Below, piece after piece: positions 17,442 through 26,503 of a stretch of DNA of 64,000 bases; the first letter of the stretch is position 1, and every line of letters starts with the position of its first letter. The translations under genes and the position numbers were made by a program. A model generated the notes under the pieces. The model was given only the letters and a program-made list of their open reading frames with translations. It was not told the origin of the DNA and ran no database searches. This DNA comes from an uncultured Porphyromonadaceae bacterium. Lineage in GTDB: Bacteria > Bacteroidota > Bacteroidia > Bacteroidales > Muribaculaceae. Where the stretch lies: positions 1 through 64,000 of the forward strand of contig CAMWRH010000003.1 in the NCBI GenBank assembly GCA_947176605.1, read 5' to 3'.

Positions 17442-18076
17442 TCTTCATCAGCGGAATAGGCACCGATATCGGCAAGTCGTGGGCCACAGGGTGGCTCGCC
17501 ACAGAATTCATGCGCGAAGGGAAATCCGTAATCACGCAGAAATTCATTCAGACCGGCAACCGCGACATGAGCGAGGACATCCTGCTGCACCGGCGCATCA
17601 TGGGTATTCCGCTCCAAAACCCCGACAAGCTGCACATCACCTGCCCGGTAATCTTCTCCTATCCGGCATCGCCGCACTATGCCGCCCGGCTGGACGGCAA
17701 GACGGTGGATACGTCCATCATCACCGAGTCGACACGGGCACTTACCCGGCAGTATGACATGGTGCTCGTGGAAGGAGCCGGAGGTCTGATGGTGCCGATT
17801 TCCGACGATGCACTGACTATCGACTACATCACGGAGCACCGGCTCCCGGTGGCCCTGGTCACCAACGGACGGCTCGGATCCATATCCGACACCCTGCTCG
17901 CCCTCGAGGCCATAGAACGGCGCGGACTTGAGCTGTATGCCGTAATCTATAACCCCCACTTCGACTCCGATGCCCAGCTGGCGGCCGACGCACGCCAGTA
18001 TATGCGCCGCTACACGGCCAGCCACTTCCCCGATGCCCGATGGCTCGACATGCCTGACCGGATTGAAGTGAACTGA
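17435..18076 (+). CDS. bioD: Dethiobiotin synthetase
   Basis: This enzyme closes the ureido ring of dethiobiotin from 7,8-diaminopelargonate, CO2 and ATP. The 213-residue protein has a P-loop in [14 protein letters not shown] (residues ~5-18) and the family motifs [11 protein letters not shown] and [12 protein letters not shown]. It overlaps glyA by 7 bp and is followed by a terminator. The other biotin genes (bioA, bioF, bioG-bioC) are ~7 kb downstream, so this member is separated from its pathway partners. Confidence 0.95.
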   Translation: MVIFISGIGTDIGKSWATGWLATEFMREGKSVITQKFIQTGNRDMSEDILLHRRIMGIPLQNPDKLHITCPVIFSYPASPHYAARLDGKTVDTSIITESTRALTRQYDMVLVEGAGGLMVPISDDALTIDYITEHRLPVALVTNGRLGSISDTLLALEAIERRGLELYAVIYNPHFDSDAQLAADARQYMRRYTASHFPDARWLDMPDRIEVN

Positions 18077-18093
18077 CGCAGTATATACCGATC

Positions 18094-18136
18094 ACGCGTT
18101 CCCGAGGCAACTGCTGACCCCGGGAACGCGTTTTTT
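18094..18136 (+). terminator. Terminator after glyA-bioD
   Basis: An 11-bp stem (18094-18104 with 18121-18131) is followed by six T in a row. Confidence 0.82.
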
Positions 18137-18235
18137 ACGCCTGTAATTCATCCATTCGCCCTCTCTTATACCACGAAGAGTGCCCGGAGGCTTGAAAAAA
18201 TCGCATTAAAATGATTGTGTTATCCGATTTTTTAT

Positions 18236-18243
18236 TAATTTTG
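18236..18243 (+). promoter_or_regulatory. Putative -7 box upstream of exonuclease gene
   Basis: TAATTTTG fits TAnnTTTG about 100 bp before the start codon. The upstream TTTG box is degenerate (ATTGTG region). Confidence 0.4.
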
Positions 18244-18346
18244 CATAATGCAATTCGGGAATGAGCCCTCTCCCCTCCGGTCTCTCCATCTTCTTATCCT
18301 CTCCCGCATCCCCGTCGGCTGACTCTTTTTTACAACACATCGCCAT

Positions 18347-19042
18347 ATGCCATCAACATCCGAAACGTCGCAATACATAGTCAGCATATCCAAGGCCGAT
18401 CTGGCTCAACTGCCTGCAGCCGAATATCATGGCCGCATACATCTTATCGACTCTCCCGAAAAGATAGAATATGCCATAGAGACTCTGCGCAAAGCCGACA
18501 TCATAGGCTTTGATACCGAAACACGCCCAAGTTTCAAGAAAGGGCAATGCTTTCAGGTATCACTCCTGCAGCTCTCCACCCGCGAGGAATGCTTCCTGTT
18601 CCGGCTCAACATGATCGGGCTCCCTACGGCTGTAAAAGAGATTCTTGAGGATAAGGGAAAACTCAAAATCGGCGTATCACTCCACGATGATTTCCACAAT
18701 CTGCACCGCATATACACGCTTGATCCAAAGGGATTCATCGATCTCCAGCCTTACGTAAAGCAATTCCATATCGCCGACAATTCACTCTCCCGCATCTACG
18801 GCATCCTATTCGGACGCCGCATATCCAAAGGGCAGCGACTCACCAACTGGGAAGCAAAGACTCTCACACCGAGCCAGCAGACCTATGCCGCTTTCGATGC
18901 TCTGAGCTGCATCCAGATTTACGACGCGCTTGCCTCCGGAAGCTTCATACCCGAGCAATCCCCTTACTGGCAACCGATAGCGACCGAAGAACACTCAGGT
19001 CAATTCACTACCGACATGTCCGCTTCGGCCGATACACACTGA
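18347..19042 (+). CDS. DEDDy-type 3'-5' exonuclease
   Basis: This 231-residue protein has the RNase D/DnaQ-like exonuclease fold. The metal-binding residues are visible: DIIGFDTETRP (first Asp and Glu), SLHDDFHNL (second Asp) and YAAFDALSCIQIY (Tyr and last Asp). It lacks the HRDC domain of classical RNase D. It resembles the stand-alone 3'-5' exonucleases of Bacteroidetes, and the substrate (RNA or DNA) cannot be told from the sequence. Confidence 0.88.
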   Translation: MPSTSETSQYIVSISKADLAQLPAAEYHGRIHLIDSPEKIEYAIETLRKADIIGFDTETRPSFKKGQCFQVSLLQLSTREECFLFRLNMIGLPTAVKEILEDKGKLKIGVSLHDDFHNLHRIYTLDPKGFIDLQPYVKQFHIADNSLSRIYGILFGRRISKGQRLTNWEAKTLTPSQQTYAAFDALSCIQIYDALASGSFIPEQSPYWQPIATEEHSGQFTTDMSASADTH

Positions 19043-19070
19043 TTACATCCCCACTCCCACCCCCACTACC

Positions 19071-19256
19071 ATGAAAAAATACCGCTACATCTGGCTTCCC
19101 GCCATCCTGCTCATCTACGGCATGACTATGGCAGCCCTCTTTGGTCCGGAACTGATAGATGCCGGACGCGGCTGGCAAGTGGCTGCATTTACCGTAACAG
19201 ATATCATCATCTGCATCGCCCTATCCATTTTCATCCGCAAGCGACAGCAATTCTGA
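19071..19256 (+). CDS. Small membrane protein, 61 aa
   Basis: This 61-residue protein has two hydrophobic helices (about residues 7-24 and 35-53), a connecting segment ELIDAGRGWQ and a basic end. It starts 28 bp after the exonuclease stop and is probably cotranscribed with it. No family is recognised. Confidence 0.6.
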   Translation: MKKYRYIWLPAILLIYGMTMAALFGPELIDAGRGWQVAAFTVTDIIICIALSIFIRKRQQF

Positions 19257-19542
19257 TCCCCGGCCACCGCCACTCCCCTATTACCACGCTTACTCCTGCA
19301 CCGATGCCGACACGGCAGACGGTGCCGAGACGCCATGCTCCGACGGCATCGCCGAAGAGGCAACCCATTCCAACGCCCCCTCTCCTTTGACATTCTGACA
19401 CGAAAGGACACTTTGACCCGGAGGGACGCTTTGACCGGCGAAGAAATAAAAGGGGGAATATGGATGGCGGCTCCACACTATCTACGATTTAGGAGGAAAT
19501 ACGGAAGATAACGGAGGGAAAATACTACATCTCCGGAAAAGT

Positions 19543-19578
19543 AAAAAGGGTGATAACCTCGACGGTCGCACCCTTTTT
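19543..19578. terminator. Hairpin with U/A runs on both sides
   Basis: Arms AAAAAGGGTG (19543-19552) and CACCCTTTTT (19569-19578) make a perfect 10-bp stem usable as a terminator on either strand. It would end the candidate minus-strand small RNA and could also end transcripts coming from the 61-residue gene. Confidence 0.7.
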
Positions 19579-19629
19579 GATAAGTTTCTACAGGTAAAAA
19601 ATCTTAAGGTAAAAAAGATTGTTATAGGT
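19543..19629 (-). ncRNA. Candidate small RNA, ~87 nt
   Basis: A near-consensus minus-strand promoter at 19636-19666 points into a stretch with no protein gene and is followed ~50 bp later by the hairpin terminator at 19543-19578. The implied transcript starts near 19629 and has an unstructured A/U-rich first half (with two TTTTTTACC runs) and the terminator stem as second half. It matches no RNA family I know. The evidence is sequence architecture alone. Confidence 0.4.
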
Positions 19630-19635
19630 TCGATG

Positions 19636-19666
19636 CAAAGGTACTGCTTTATTTCGATTCCACAAA
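19636..19666 (-). promoter_or_regulatory. Orphan promoter of candidate small RNA
   Basis: On the minus strand TTTG (19663-19666), a 19-bp spacer and TACCTTTG (19636-19643) match the Bacteroidetes promoter. No protein gene follows in that direction before the 61-residue gene's antisense side. Confidence 0.65.
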
Positions 19667-19693
19667 ATTTTTATTGACAAAAAGTTACAAATG

Positions 19694-19705
19694 TGTTGTA
19701 CAACA
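19694..19705. promoter_or_regulatory. Palindrome TGTTGTACAACA, second copy
   Basis: This 12-bp perfect palindrome (18 bp with one mismatch) is identical in its core to the one at 6078-6089. It lies 28 bp upstream of the -33 box of the orphan minus-strand promoter and downstream of lpxH. Confidence 0.4.
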
Positions 19706-19766
19706 TATATTTAACCCCTGTCATACCTCATCTTATGGTAAATCCACCTCCAATCTTATACCATTT

Positions 19767-20621
19767 TTATTTTACCTCCAGTTGTTCATGGCGCCCCTCA
19801 TGCCAGCGCCAGAGGGTCATTTCGCGCCCGTCAAACACGGCATAGCTGAACAGTGTAAGCCACTCGCCGAGCACTATCATTGTGGCGCCACCCGATATCT
19901 CCTCACGGATCAGCTGATGGAGGTGGCCGTAAAGGAAGTAGCGGCAGCCGGGATGATCCTGAGCGTAACGCTCGCTGAACTGACGCAGACGCGCCACATT
20001 CTCCGGCAACCCGCGCCCCTCTTCCTTACGGCGGCAGCGCTCTGCCTCACGGCGCTGGAGCTCTGGTGTGCCGCTATGACGGCTATGGCGGCTCCAGGCA
20101 TAGGCAAACGGCACTGTCCAGCGGGGATGTATCCCTGCAAACAGACGCTGACATATCCTGTTGCGGAACAGGCCGCGCAGCAGCGTGAACCTGCGCGACG
20201 ACTGCCACACACCATCGCCATGTGCCATCACAATCCGGCTCCCCAGTATCTCACGGTCGAGCAATCCGTCGACCACCTCCACTCCGAGTTCGGATGGCAG
20301 GTAATCGAATATCCATATGTCGTGATTGCCGATGAGCCACGTCACGCGCACTCCCGCATCGGTAAGCTCCGCAAGCTTGCCGAAGAAACGCACATACCCT
20401 TTGGGCACCACATAGCGGTACTCATACCAATAGTCGAGCACATCGCCAAGCAGGTAGATTTCGGCCGCCTCATCTTTTATGGAATCCAGGAAGGCCACTA
20501 TGCGCCGCTCTGACGTGCGCGAGTCCTCAAGATATGAAGCCCCGAGATGCATGTCGCTAAGGAAATACACTTTCTTTTTCACGCCGGACAGCGCGGTATC
20601 GTGCAGCATTGTCTGTGCCAT
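19767..20621 (-). CDS. lpxH: UDP-2,3-diacylglucosamine diphosphatase (LpxH-like)
   Basis: This is a metallophosphoesterase that probably releases UMP from UDP-2,3-diacylglucosamine in lipid A synthesis. Metal-binding motifs appear in order: LSDMHLGA, GDVLDYW, GNHDIW, AHGDGV and YGHLHQ. I chose the Met at 20621, giving 284 residues, because its ATG overlaps the stop of the upstream gene as TGATG; the frame is open to 20675. A C-terminal Arg/His-rich segment around residues 180-220 matches the lid region of this family. An alternative phosphoesterase substrate is possible. Confidence 0.87.
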   Translation of the reverse strand: MAQTMLHDTALSGVKKKVYFLSDMHLGASYLEDSRTSERRIVAFLDSIKDEAAEIYLLGDVLDYWYEYRYVVPKGYVRFFGKLAELTDAGVRVTWLIGNHDIWIFDYLPSELGVEVVDGLLDREILGSRIVMAHGDGVWQSSRRFTLLRGLFRNRICQRLFAGIHPRWTVPFAYAWSRHSRHSGTPELQRREAERCRRKEEGRGLPENVARLRQFSERYAQDHPGCRYFLYGHLHQLIREEISGGATMIVLGEWLTLFSYAVFDGREMTLWRWHEGRHEQLEVK

Positions 20622-21142
20622 CAGAGGAATCCAAGTTCGAGCTTTGCCTCTTCGCTCATCATGTCCTGATTCCATTCCGGCTCGAATACCAGCCGGAGGT
20701 CGACGGCTTTCGGTCCGTCGACCGAGAGCAGCTTCTGGCGTACGTCCTCAAGAATGAAATCGGCTGCCGGACACCCAGGTGCCGTCAGCGTCATATCCAC
20801 ATGCAGCACTCTGTCAGGCTCTGTAAAGTCGATACGGTAGATCAGGCCGAGATCATACACATTCACCGGGATCTCGGGATCATACACGGTGCGCAGCATC
20901 TCTATGGCCTTCTGCGTTATGGCATAGGCCTCTTCGCCGGCTGCCACCTCGGGAGTGACCGCCTCCCCCGGGCTATCCTCTCCCCCGGAAGTGGCTTCGC
21001 ATACAGAATCCTCAACTCCGGCAGCAGCCGCCGCGCCACTCAAGGCATCAGCCAATGTGGAATCGGGAGCCGGCACGTATCCTTCACGGCCCTCACGCGC
21101 GGCCGAGGCCGGCTGCATTTTTTCTTTATCTTCTGAAATCAT
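20621..21142 (-). CDS. MIP18/DUF59-family Fe-S cluster assembly protein
   Basis: The C-terminal ~100 residues form a MIP18-family (SufT/PaaD-like) domain. AYAITQKAIEMLRTVYDPEIPVN, VYDLGLIYRIDF and MTLTAPGCPAADF are visible, with the conserved Cys in APGCP. Such proteins help mature Fe-S proteins. The first ~70 residues are a low-complexity Ala/Glu/Gly-rich extension not normally present. It is translationally coupled to lpxH (TGATG). A shared function with lpxH is not evident. Confidence 0.88.
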   Translation of the reverse strand: MISEDKEKMQPASAAREGREGYVPAPDSTLADALSGAAAAAGVEDSVCEATSGGEDSPGEAVTPEVAAGEEAYAITQKAIEMLRTVYDPEIPVNVYDLGLIYRIDFTEPDRVLHVDMTLTAPGCPAADFILEDVRQKLLSVDGPKAVDLRLVFEPEWNQDMMSEEAKLELGFL

Positions 21143-21222
21143 ATCTCATATTCGTTTAACATTTCACCATCTCCACGAGGTTTTGCACCCCTCCTACCCC
21201 TTTTATTAACGCATTTTTCATG

Positions 21223-21230
21223 CAAAGTTA
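21223..21230 (-). promoter_or_regulatory. Putative -7 box for Fe-S assembly/lpxH operon
   Basis: TAACTTTG on the minus strand fits TAnnTTTG 80 bp upstream of the start codon. No properly spaced TTTG is present. Confidence 0.45.
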
Positions 21231-21269
21231 GTAAACACCTCCGATTTTATACCCATTATTTCCAAATAT

Positions 21270-21300
21270 TTTGATATACGGATGGATTTAGCTAATTTTG
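21270..21300 (+). promoter_or_regulatory. Promoter of beta-barrel gene pair
   Basis: TTTG (21270-21273), a 19-bp spacer and TAATTTTG (21293-21300) match the Bacteroidetes promoter, with a ~50-nt leader to the start at 21356. Confidence 0.8.
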
Positions 21301-21355
21301 TGGGAAGTTTCCGCCGCTTCATGAGCGGCATGACTCACAACATATACCTACAGAT

Positions 21356-22057
21356 ATGCTTCAGATCAACAAATTTGCCCTCGCTGCCATAGCAGTGGCA
21401 GCAGGTGCAGGCATCGCGAATGCCGGACAGTTCTCTTTCGGTATCAAAGCCGGACTTAACGTCAACAAACTGAAATTCAACCAGGAACTCGCTTCCGCAT
21501 CCAATTCCTGCGGCTGGACGGCCGGTGTGACAGCCGACTTCACTGTACCCATCATCGGCATCGGCGCCGACGCCAGCATCATGTACTCCCGCATGAACAA
21601 TGCCTCCGGCGTGACTTACAATAACGACGGCTCCACTCTGATCCCCTCCGTGCCCTCGCTCGGCACTGATGCAGTAGCCACCACCTCCAATGCCGACATC
21701 TACGGCAAGAACTTCCTCGAGATTCCGATCAACATCAAATACAAATTCAACATCCCTGTGGTGGCTTCCGTATTCAAGCCCTACGTGTTCACCGGCCCGC
21801 AGTTCGGTCTGCGTCTCGACAAGAGCATGAAGGATGTGATCAACAATATCGAATCGCGCACTTTCCAGATGAACTGGAACGTCGGCCTGGGTGTTGAGCT
21901 TATCGGCCACCTTCAGGTAGCCGCCTCCTATGGCATCGGTTGCAACAGTGTGGTAAAGCAGCTCACAGAGTCTACCACCGGCATCAACGTCAACAACGAC
22001 GACGTGTATAAAGTGAAAAACAACTACTGGACCGTGACTGCGGCCTGGCTGTTCTGA
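21356..22057 (+). CDS. Outer-membrane beta-barrel protein (PorT family-like)
   Basis: This 233-residue protein has a signal peptide (about 1-23, ending GIANAGQ). Alternating hydrophobic strands with Gly and aromatic girdles follow, as in 8-strand barrels of the PorT/OMP_b-brl_2 type (FSFGIKAGLNVNKLKF near the start, FTGPQFGLRLDK in the middle). It ends in a terminal aromatic strand (YWTVTAAWLF) with the C-terminal Phe required for barrel assembly. It is followed 5 bp later by a second barrel gene. Confidence 0.85.
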   Translation: MLQINKFALAAIAVAAGAGIANAGQFSFGIKAGLNVNKLKFNQELASASNSCGWTAGVTADFTVPIIGIGADASIMYSRMNNASGVTYNNDGSTLIPSVPSLGTDAVATTSNADIYGKNFLEIPINIKYKFNIPVVASVFKPYVFTGPQFGLRLDKSMKDVINNIESRTFQMNWNVGLGVELIGHLQVAASYGIGCNSVVKQLTESTTGINVNNDDVYKVKNNYWTVTAAWLF

Positions 22058-22062
22058 TTCTT

Positions 22063-22674
22063 ATGAAGAAACTGCTTCTCGCTATCCTGCTCGCTGCCGG
22101 GGCTCTCTCAGCCTCGGCCGAGTTCAGGTGGGGACCCTCGGCTTCGGCCTATTTCGGCAAATATCACTGGCGTCAGCCTCTGATTGAAACTCACATGGAG
22201 ACCGGTTTTCAGGCCGGCGTGCTGGGCGAACTGATGATTCCCGGCATCGGATTCGGCGTGGATTTCGGACTCAATTACGCCATGCATCCCGGAAAGTTCA
22301 ATCTCGGTGCCCATCAGATATGGGCTGCCGATGGCTACGGGGATGAGAAATTCACTCTCCACAGTCTGGAAGTGCCGGTGCATCTGCGCTTCAAGTACAC
22401 GCGCCTTGAAGGGGTGGAGCAATATGTGGCGCCGTTTGCATACGTCGGCCCGGTGTTCCAGTTCCATCTTGCCCAGTCGCACCTCGATGCCATCGAGCAT
22501 CCGCTTGGATCGGTGGCCCTGCAGTTCGGTCTGGGAGCCGAGTTCTTTCAGTGTCTGCAGCTCAGCGGCTCTTACATCTGGAACCCCACTTATGAGATAC
22601 GCACCGTGAAACTTGACAATCTCTCGGCCAAGAACTCCGGATTCAGCGTCAATCTCACCTACCTGTTCAAGTAA
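22063..22674 (+). CDS. Outer-membrane beta-barrel protein
   Basis: This 203-residue protein has a signal peptide (about 1-19, LSASA-EF) followed by a small beta-barrel pattern similar to its neighbour: alternating strands, GIGFGVDFGLNYAM, and a terminal strand ending SVNLTYLFK. It starts 5 bp after the first barrel gene, so the two are probably an operon and distant paralogues. Ligand or partner is unknown. Confidence 0.83.
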   Translation: MKKLLLAILLAAGALSASAEFRWGPSASAYFGKYHWRQPLIETHMETGFQAGVLGELMIPGIGFGVDFGLNYAMHPGKFNLGAHQIWAADGYGDEKFTLHSLEVPVHLRFKYTRLEGVEQYVAPFAYVGPVFQFHLAQSHLDAIEHPLGSVALQFGLGAEFFQCLQLSGSYIWNPTYEIRTVKLDNLSAKNSGFSVNLTYLFK

Positions 22675-22711
22675 AGATTTACGTTTTTCCTTTCACTAAA
22701 ACTTACGCCTC

Positions 22712-25177
22712 ATGCTGTTTGCAGAAGTCGTGCTGCCGTTGCCGCTCTATTCCTCGTTCACCTACTCCATCCCGGAGGGTATGGAGGGGGTGGTCACGGG
22801 TTCGCGCGTACTCGTGCAGTTCGGACGGCGCAAGTTCTATACCGGAATCGTGGCTTCCGTGCATCCGGATGCTCCCGAAGGCTACAGCGTAAAACCCATC
22901 TCTCTGCTCCTCGACCCTACTCCGATAGTGCGGTTCCCCCAGCTGAGGCTCTGGCAATGGATCGCCGACTATTACCTCTGTTCCCCGGGTGAGGTGTACA
23001 AGGCCGCCATCCCTACCGGACTCAAGCCCGAAAGCACTACGTTTCTATCCCTGTCACCTGACTGCGACCTGCTTGAGGCCTCCGCATCCCTTAAGGAGGA
23101 GGAAGCCCGGATTCTGCAGCTCGTCTCAAGCGAAAAGCGACTCTCTATCTCCGATATCGAGAGCCGCACCGAAATCACCAACGCCACATCCTACATCCGC
23201 CCCCTGCTCGAACAAGGGGTGCTGGAAGTGGCCGAGGCGGTGGTGGAAAAGTACCGTCCCAAGACGGTGCGCATGGTAAGGCTATCCCTCCGGCCGGGCG
23301 ACCATGACGGTGTGCACCGGCTTCTCGACCTGACCAACCGTTCTACCCGGCAGCAGAACGCCCTTATGGCTTATCTCGACATGTCGGGATTCCTGTCTAC
23401 ACGCACAGAGCCGAAGGAAGTGGAGCGCGACGCGCTCATGCAACGTGCCGGGATCACTCCGGGCATCCTGAAGGCTATGGTCGATAAGGAGATCTTTGAG
23501 GTCTATAAGAAGAGTGTCAACCGTTTCCAGGATTTCGACGGCGACACCTGCCCCATCCCACCCCTTACCGAGATACAGCGCGACGCATTTGATGCCATCG
23601 CCGAGGGATTCCGCACCAAGGAGGTAATGCTGCTGCATGGCGTCACGGGAAGCGGCAAGACTGAAATCTACGCCCATCTGATCGACCGCGTGCTCAATGC
23701 CGGACGACAGGTGCTCTTTCTCGTGCCCGAAATCTCGCTCACCACTCAGCTTACCGACCGCCTGCGGCGCCTTTTCGGCGACCGCCTGCTCGTGTACCAT
23801 TCCAAATTCTCCGACAATGAGAGGGTCGACGTCTGGCGCCGGGTCCTCGACAGCCATGACCCGCTGCTCATCCTGGGCGCCAGAAGCGCCGTATTCCTCC
23901 CCTTCCATCACCTCGGGCTCGTGATTGTGGACGAAGAGCATGAATCGTCTTACAAACAGTATGACCCGGCTCCCCGCTACAATGCCCGCGACACCGCTAT
24001 GGTGCTCGCCTCGATGCATGGGGCCAAAACGCTCCTTGGTTCGGCCACGCCCGCTGTGGATACATATTACAAGGCCCTCAACGGCAAATACGGGCTCGTC
24101 ACCCTATCCGAAAGATTCGAAGGCGCCGCTCTCCCCACAGTGGAAATCATCGACATGAAGGACCAGCGCAAGCGAAAGCTTTCCGACGGAATCCTGTCGC
24201 AGCCGCTGCGTCTGGCCACCGAGCAGGCTATGCATGACGGCAAACAGGCCCTGATGTTTCAGAACCGCCGGGGATTCGCACCTTTCGTCGTATGCCGCAA
24301 CTGCGGATGGACTCCGCGCTGCACCAATTGCGACGTGGCCCTCGTATACCACAAGCATTCCGACCTGCTGCGATGCCATTACTGCGGCTTCTCAATGCCG
24401 CTGCCGCCGCTATGCCCCGCCTGTCAGGAAAACTCCGTAGAGGTCTACGGATATGGCACCGAACGTATTGCCGAAGAGGTGCACCGCCGATTCGAAGGCT
24501 ACCGCGTAGGGCGCATGGATCTTGACTCCACTCGCAATAAGGATGCCTTCCAGGAGATTATCGAGGATTTCTCCTGCCACAATATGGATATCCTCGTAGG
24601 CACGCAGATGATTACCAAGGGTCTCGACTTCGGCGATGTGACAGTGGTGGGGGTGCTGAATGCCGATTCGCTCCTTAATTTTCCCGATTTCAGGGCCAAT
24701 GAGAGGGCTTTCAACATGCTTGAGCAGGTGGCCGGACGCGCCGGACGGCGCTCGGATGCCGGCTACGTCTTTATTCAGACCACCGACCCCGGCAATGCCG
24801 TGCTTGCCCATGTGGCCGCCCACGACTACAAGGCCTTCTACGAAATGGAGATACAGAGCCGCGAGCGGCTGCTCTACCCCCCATTCAGCAGGATTATAAA
24901 TATATTCCTGAAAAACAAGAACTCCACCGATGCCGAGGCTGCCGCACACCTTTTTGCCAATGCCCTGCGCGCCACATTCGGCCCGCGTGTGCTCGGTCCG
25001 GAGAAACCTTTCGTGAGCCGCGTGGCCACATGGTATCTGCAGTGCATCATGCTCAAAATTGAGTCGTCGGCCTCGATGAGCAAGGTAAAACGCATTCTGC
25101 GCACCATCTACGAAAGCCTGGCCCGCGACCCGCGCATAAAATCATCCGTAATCTACTATGACGTAGATCCGGCATAA
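22712..25177 (+). CDS. priA: Primosomal protein N' (replication restart helicase)
   Basis: PriA recognises stalled forks and loads the replicative helicase. It is 821 residues long. The N-terminal DNA-binding domain opens FAEVVLPLPLYSSFTY. Walker A is GVTGSGKTEIY (near residue 315) and the helicase box is VDEEHESSYKQ. The zinc-binding region carries paired cysteines (CRNC, CTNC, CHYC, CPAC) between the two helicase lobes. All key motifs are intact. It is followed 33 bp later by bioA and may share a transcript with the biotin genes. Confidence 0.97.
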   Translation: MLFAEVVLPLPLYSSFTYSIPEGMEGVVTGSRVLVQFGRRKFYTGIVASVHPDAPEGYSVKPISLLLDPTPIVRFPQLRLWQWIADYYLCSPGEVYKAAIPTGLKPESTTFLSLSPDCDLLEASASLKEEEARILQLVSSEKRLSISDIESRTEITNATSYIRPLLEQGVLEVAEAVVEKYRPKTVRMVRLSLRPGDHDGVHRLLDLTNRSTRQQNALMAYLDMSGFLSTRTEPKEVERDALMQRAGITPGILKAMVDKEIFEVYKKSVNRFQDFDGDTCPIPPLTEIQRDAFDAIAEGFRTKEVMLLHGVTGSGKTEIYAHLIDRVLNAGRQVLFLVPEISLTTQLTDRLRRLFGDRLLVYHSKFSDNERVDVWRRVLDSHDPLLILGARSAVFLPFHHLGLVIVDEEHESSYKQYDPAPRYNARDTAMVLASMHGAKTLLGSATPAVDTYYKALNGKYGLVTLSERFEGAALPTVEIIDMKDQRKRKLSDGILSQPLRLATEQAMHDGKQALMFQNRRGFAPFVVCRNCGWTPRCTNCDVALVYHKHSDLLRCHYCGFSMPLPPLCPACQENSVEVYGYGTERIAEEVHRRFEGYRVGRMDLDSTRNKDAFQEIIEDFSCHNMDILVGTQMITKGLDFGDVTVVGVLNADSLLNFPDFRANERAFNMLEQVAGRAGRRSDAGYVFIQTTDPGNAVLAHVAAHDYKAFYEMEIQSRERLLYPPFSRIINIFLKNKNSTDAEAAAHLFANALRATFGPRVLGPEKPFVSRVATWYLQCIMLKIESSASMSKVKRILRTIYESLARDPRIKSSVIYYDVDPA

Positions 25178-25210
25178 ATCCCATAAGGCCGTATAAACTT
25201 TCTGTCAGCC

Positions 25211-26488
25211 ATGATTACAGATTCTGAATTCGACCGCCAGCATATCTGGCATCCATATACTTCCACCCGCGACCCTCTCCCTTGCTATGAAGTGGAGTCG
25301 GCTGAAGGAGCCGAAATCATCCTGCGCGACGGCCGGCGCCTGATCGACGGCATGTCGTCGTGGTGGTGTGTGATCCACGGTTATTCACATCCGGTGCTTG
25401 TGGAGGCGGCACGCCGCCAGTGCGAAAAGATGTCGCACGTAATGTTCGGCGGCCTTACCCACTCTCCGGCCATAAGCCTCGCGCGACTGCTGCTCGGGAT
25501 TCTTCCACCTTCGATGCAGCATATCTTCTATGCCGATTCCGGCTCGGTGGCCACTGAAGTGGCCATGAAAATGGCCGTACAGGCTCACGATGACCCACGG
25601 CGCACCGATTTCGCCACTATACGGTGCGGATACCACGGCGACACGTGGAATGCCATGTCGGTCTGCGACCCGGTCACCGGTATGCACGGTGCTTTCGGTG
25701 CCGCCCTCCCTGTGAGATATTTCGCCGACGCCCCGAAATGCGGATTCCATGATGAGTGGGATCCGGCTGATTTCCTCCCGATGCAACGCCTCGTAGAGGA
25801 ACACGCCGACACGCTCGCAGCCGTGATACTCGAACCCATCGTGCAGGGTGCCGGCGGGATGCGATTCTATCATCCGCAATATCTCCGCGAACTGCGCCGC
25901 CTCTGCGATGAGAAAGGGATTCTGCTGATCTTCGATGAAATCGCCACCGGATTCGGACGCACGGGCCGACTCTTCGCCTGGGAACATGCCGGAGTCGAAC
26001 CCGACATAATGCTTATCGGAAAGGCGCTTACAGGCGGATTCATGACGTTTGCAGCCGTGGCCACTACACATAATGTGGCCGAACGCATCTCCGGCTCTTC
26101 GGCAAAGTGCATGATGCATGGCCCCACATTCATGGCCAATCCTCTGGCCTGCGCCGTGGCTCTCGCCTCAACCCGACTCCTGCTCGACTCCCCCTGGCAG
26201 GAGCGTATCCGCCAAATCGAGGATATAATGGCGTGCCGCCTTGCTCCGGCCCGTCAATTCCCGAATGTGGAGGATGTGAGGGTGCTCGGCGGAATCGGAG
26301 TGATACAGCTCGACCGGCCCGTCGACCTCGGACGCTTCCAGCAGCGATGCGTCGAAGAAGGGGTATGGATCAGGCCATTCGGGAAAAACGCTTATATCAT
26401 GCCCCCTTATATGGCTGTCACCGACAGTCAGCTCCACCGCCTCTGCGACGCACTGCTCCTGCTGGTCAAAGAGATCAACCAATATTAA
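25211..26488 (+). CDS. bioA: Adenosylmethionine-8-amino-7-oxononanoate aminotransferase
   Basis: This PLP aminotransferase makes 7,8-diaminopelargonate from 8-amino-7-oxononanoate. The 425-residue protein shows the BioA-type start [11 protein letters not shown], the [13 protein letters not shown] substrate pocket, [12 protein letters not shown], and the Schiff-base lysine in LIGKALTGG. It is followed by bioF (15-bp gap) and bioG-bioC (30-bp gap), so the three form one biotin operon. Confidence 0.95.
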   Translation: MITDSEFDRQHIWHPYTSTRDPLPCYEVESAEGAEIILRDGRRLIDGMSSWWCVIHGYSHPVLVEAARRQCEKMSHVMFGGLTHSPAISLARLLLGILPPSMQHIFYADSGSVATEVAMKMAVQAHDDPRRTDFATIRCGYHGDTWNAMSVCDPVTGMHGAFGAALPVRYFADAPKCGFHDEWDPADFLPMQRLVEEHADTLAAVILEPIVQGAGGMRFYHPQYLRELRRLCDEKGILLIFDEIATGFGRTGRLFAWEHAGVEPDIMLIGKALTGGFMTFAAVATTHNVAERISGSSAKCMMHGPTFMANPLACAVALASTRLLLDSPWQERIRQIEDIMACRLAPARQFPNVEDVRVLGGIGVIQLDRPVDLGRFQQRCVEEGVWIRPFGKNAYIMPPYMAVTDSQLHRLCDALLLLVKEINQY

Positions 26489-26503
26489 ACCCATTCATTT
26501 GTC

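Noticed and set aside
17338..18025. Minus-strand frames opposite bioD
   Set aside because: They are antisense to a gene with a clear P-loop and family motifs, and start within glyA.
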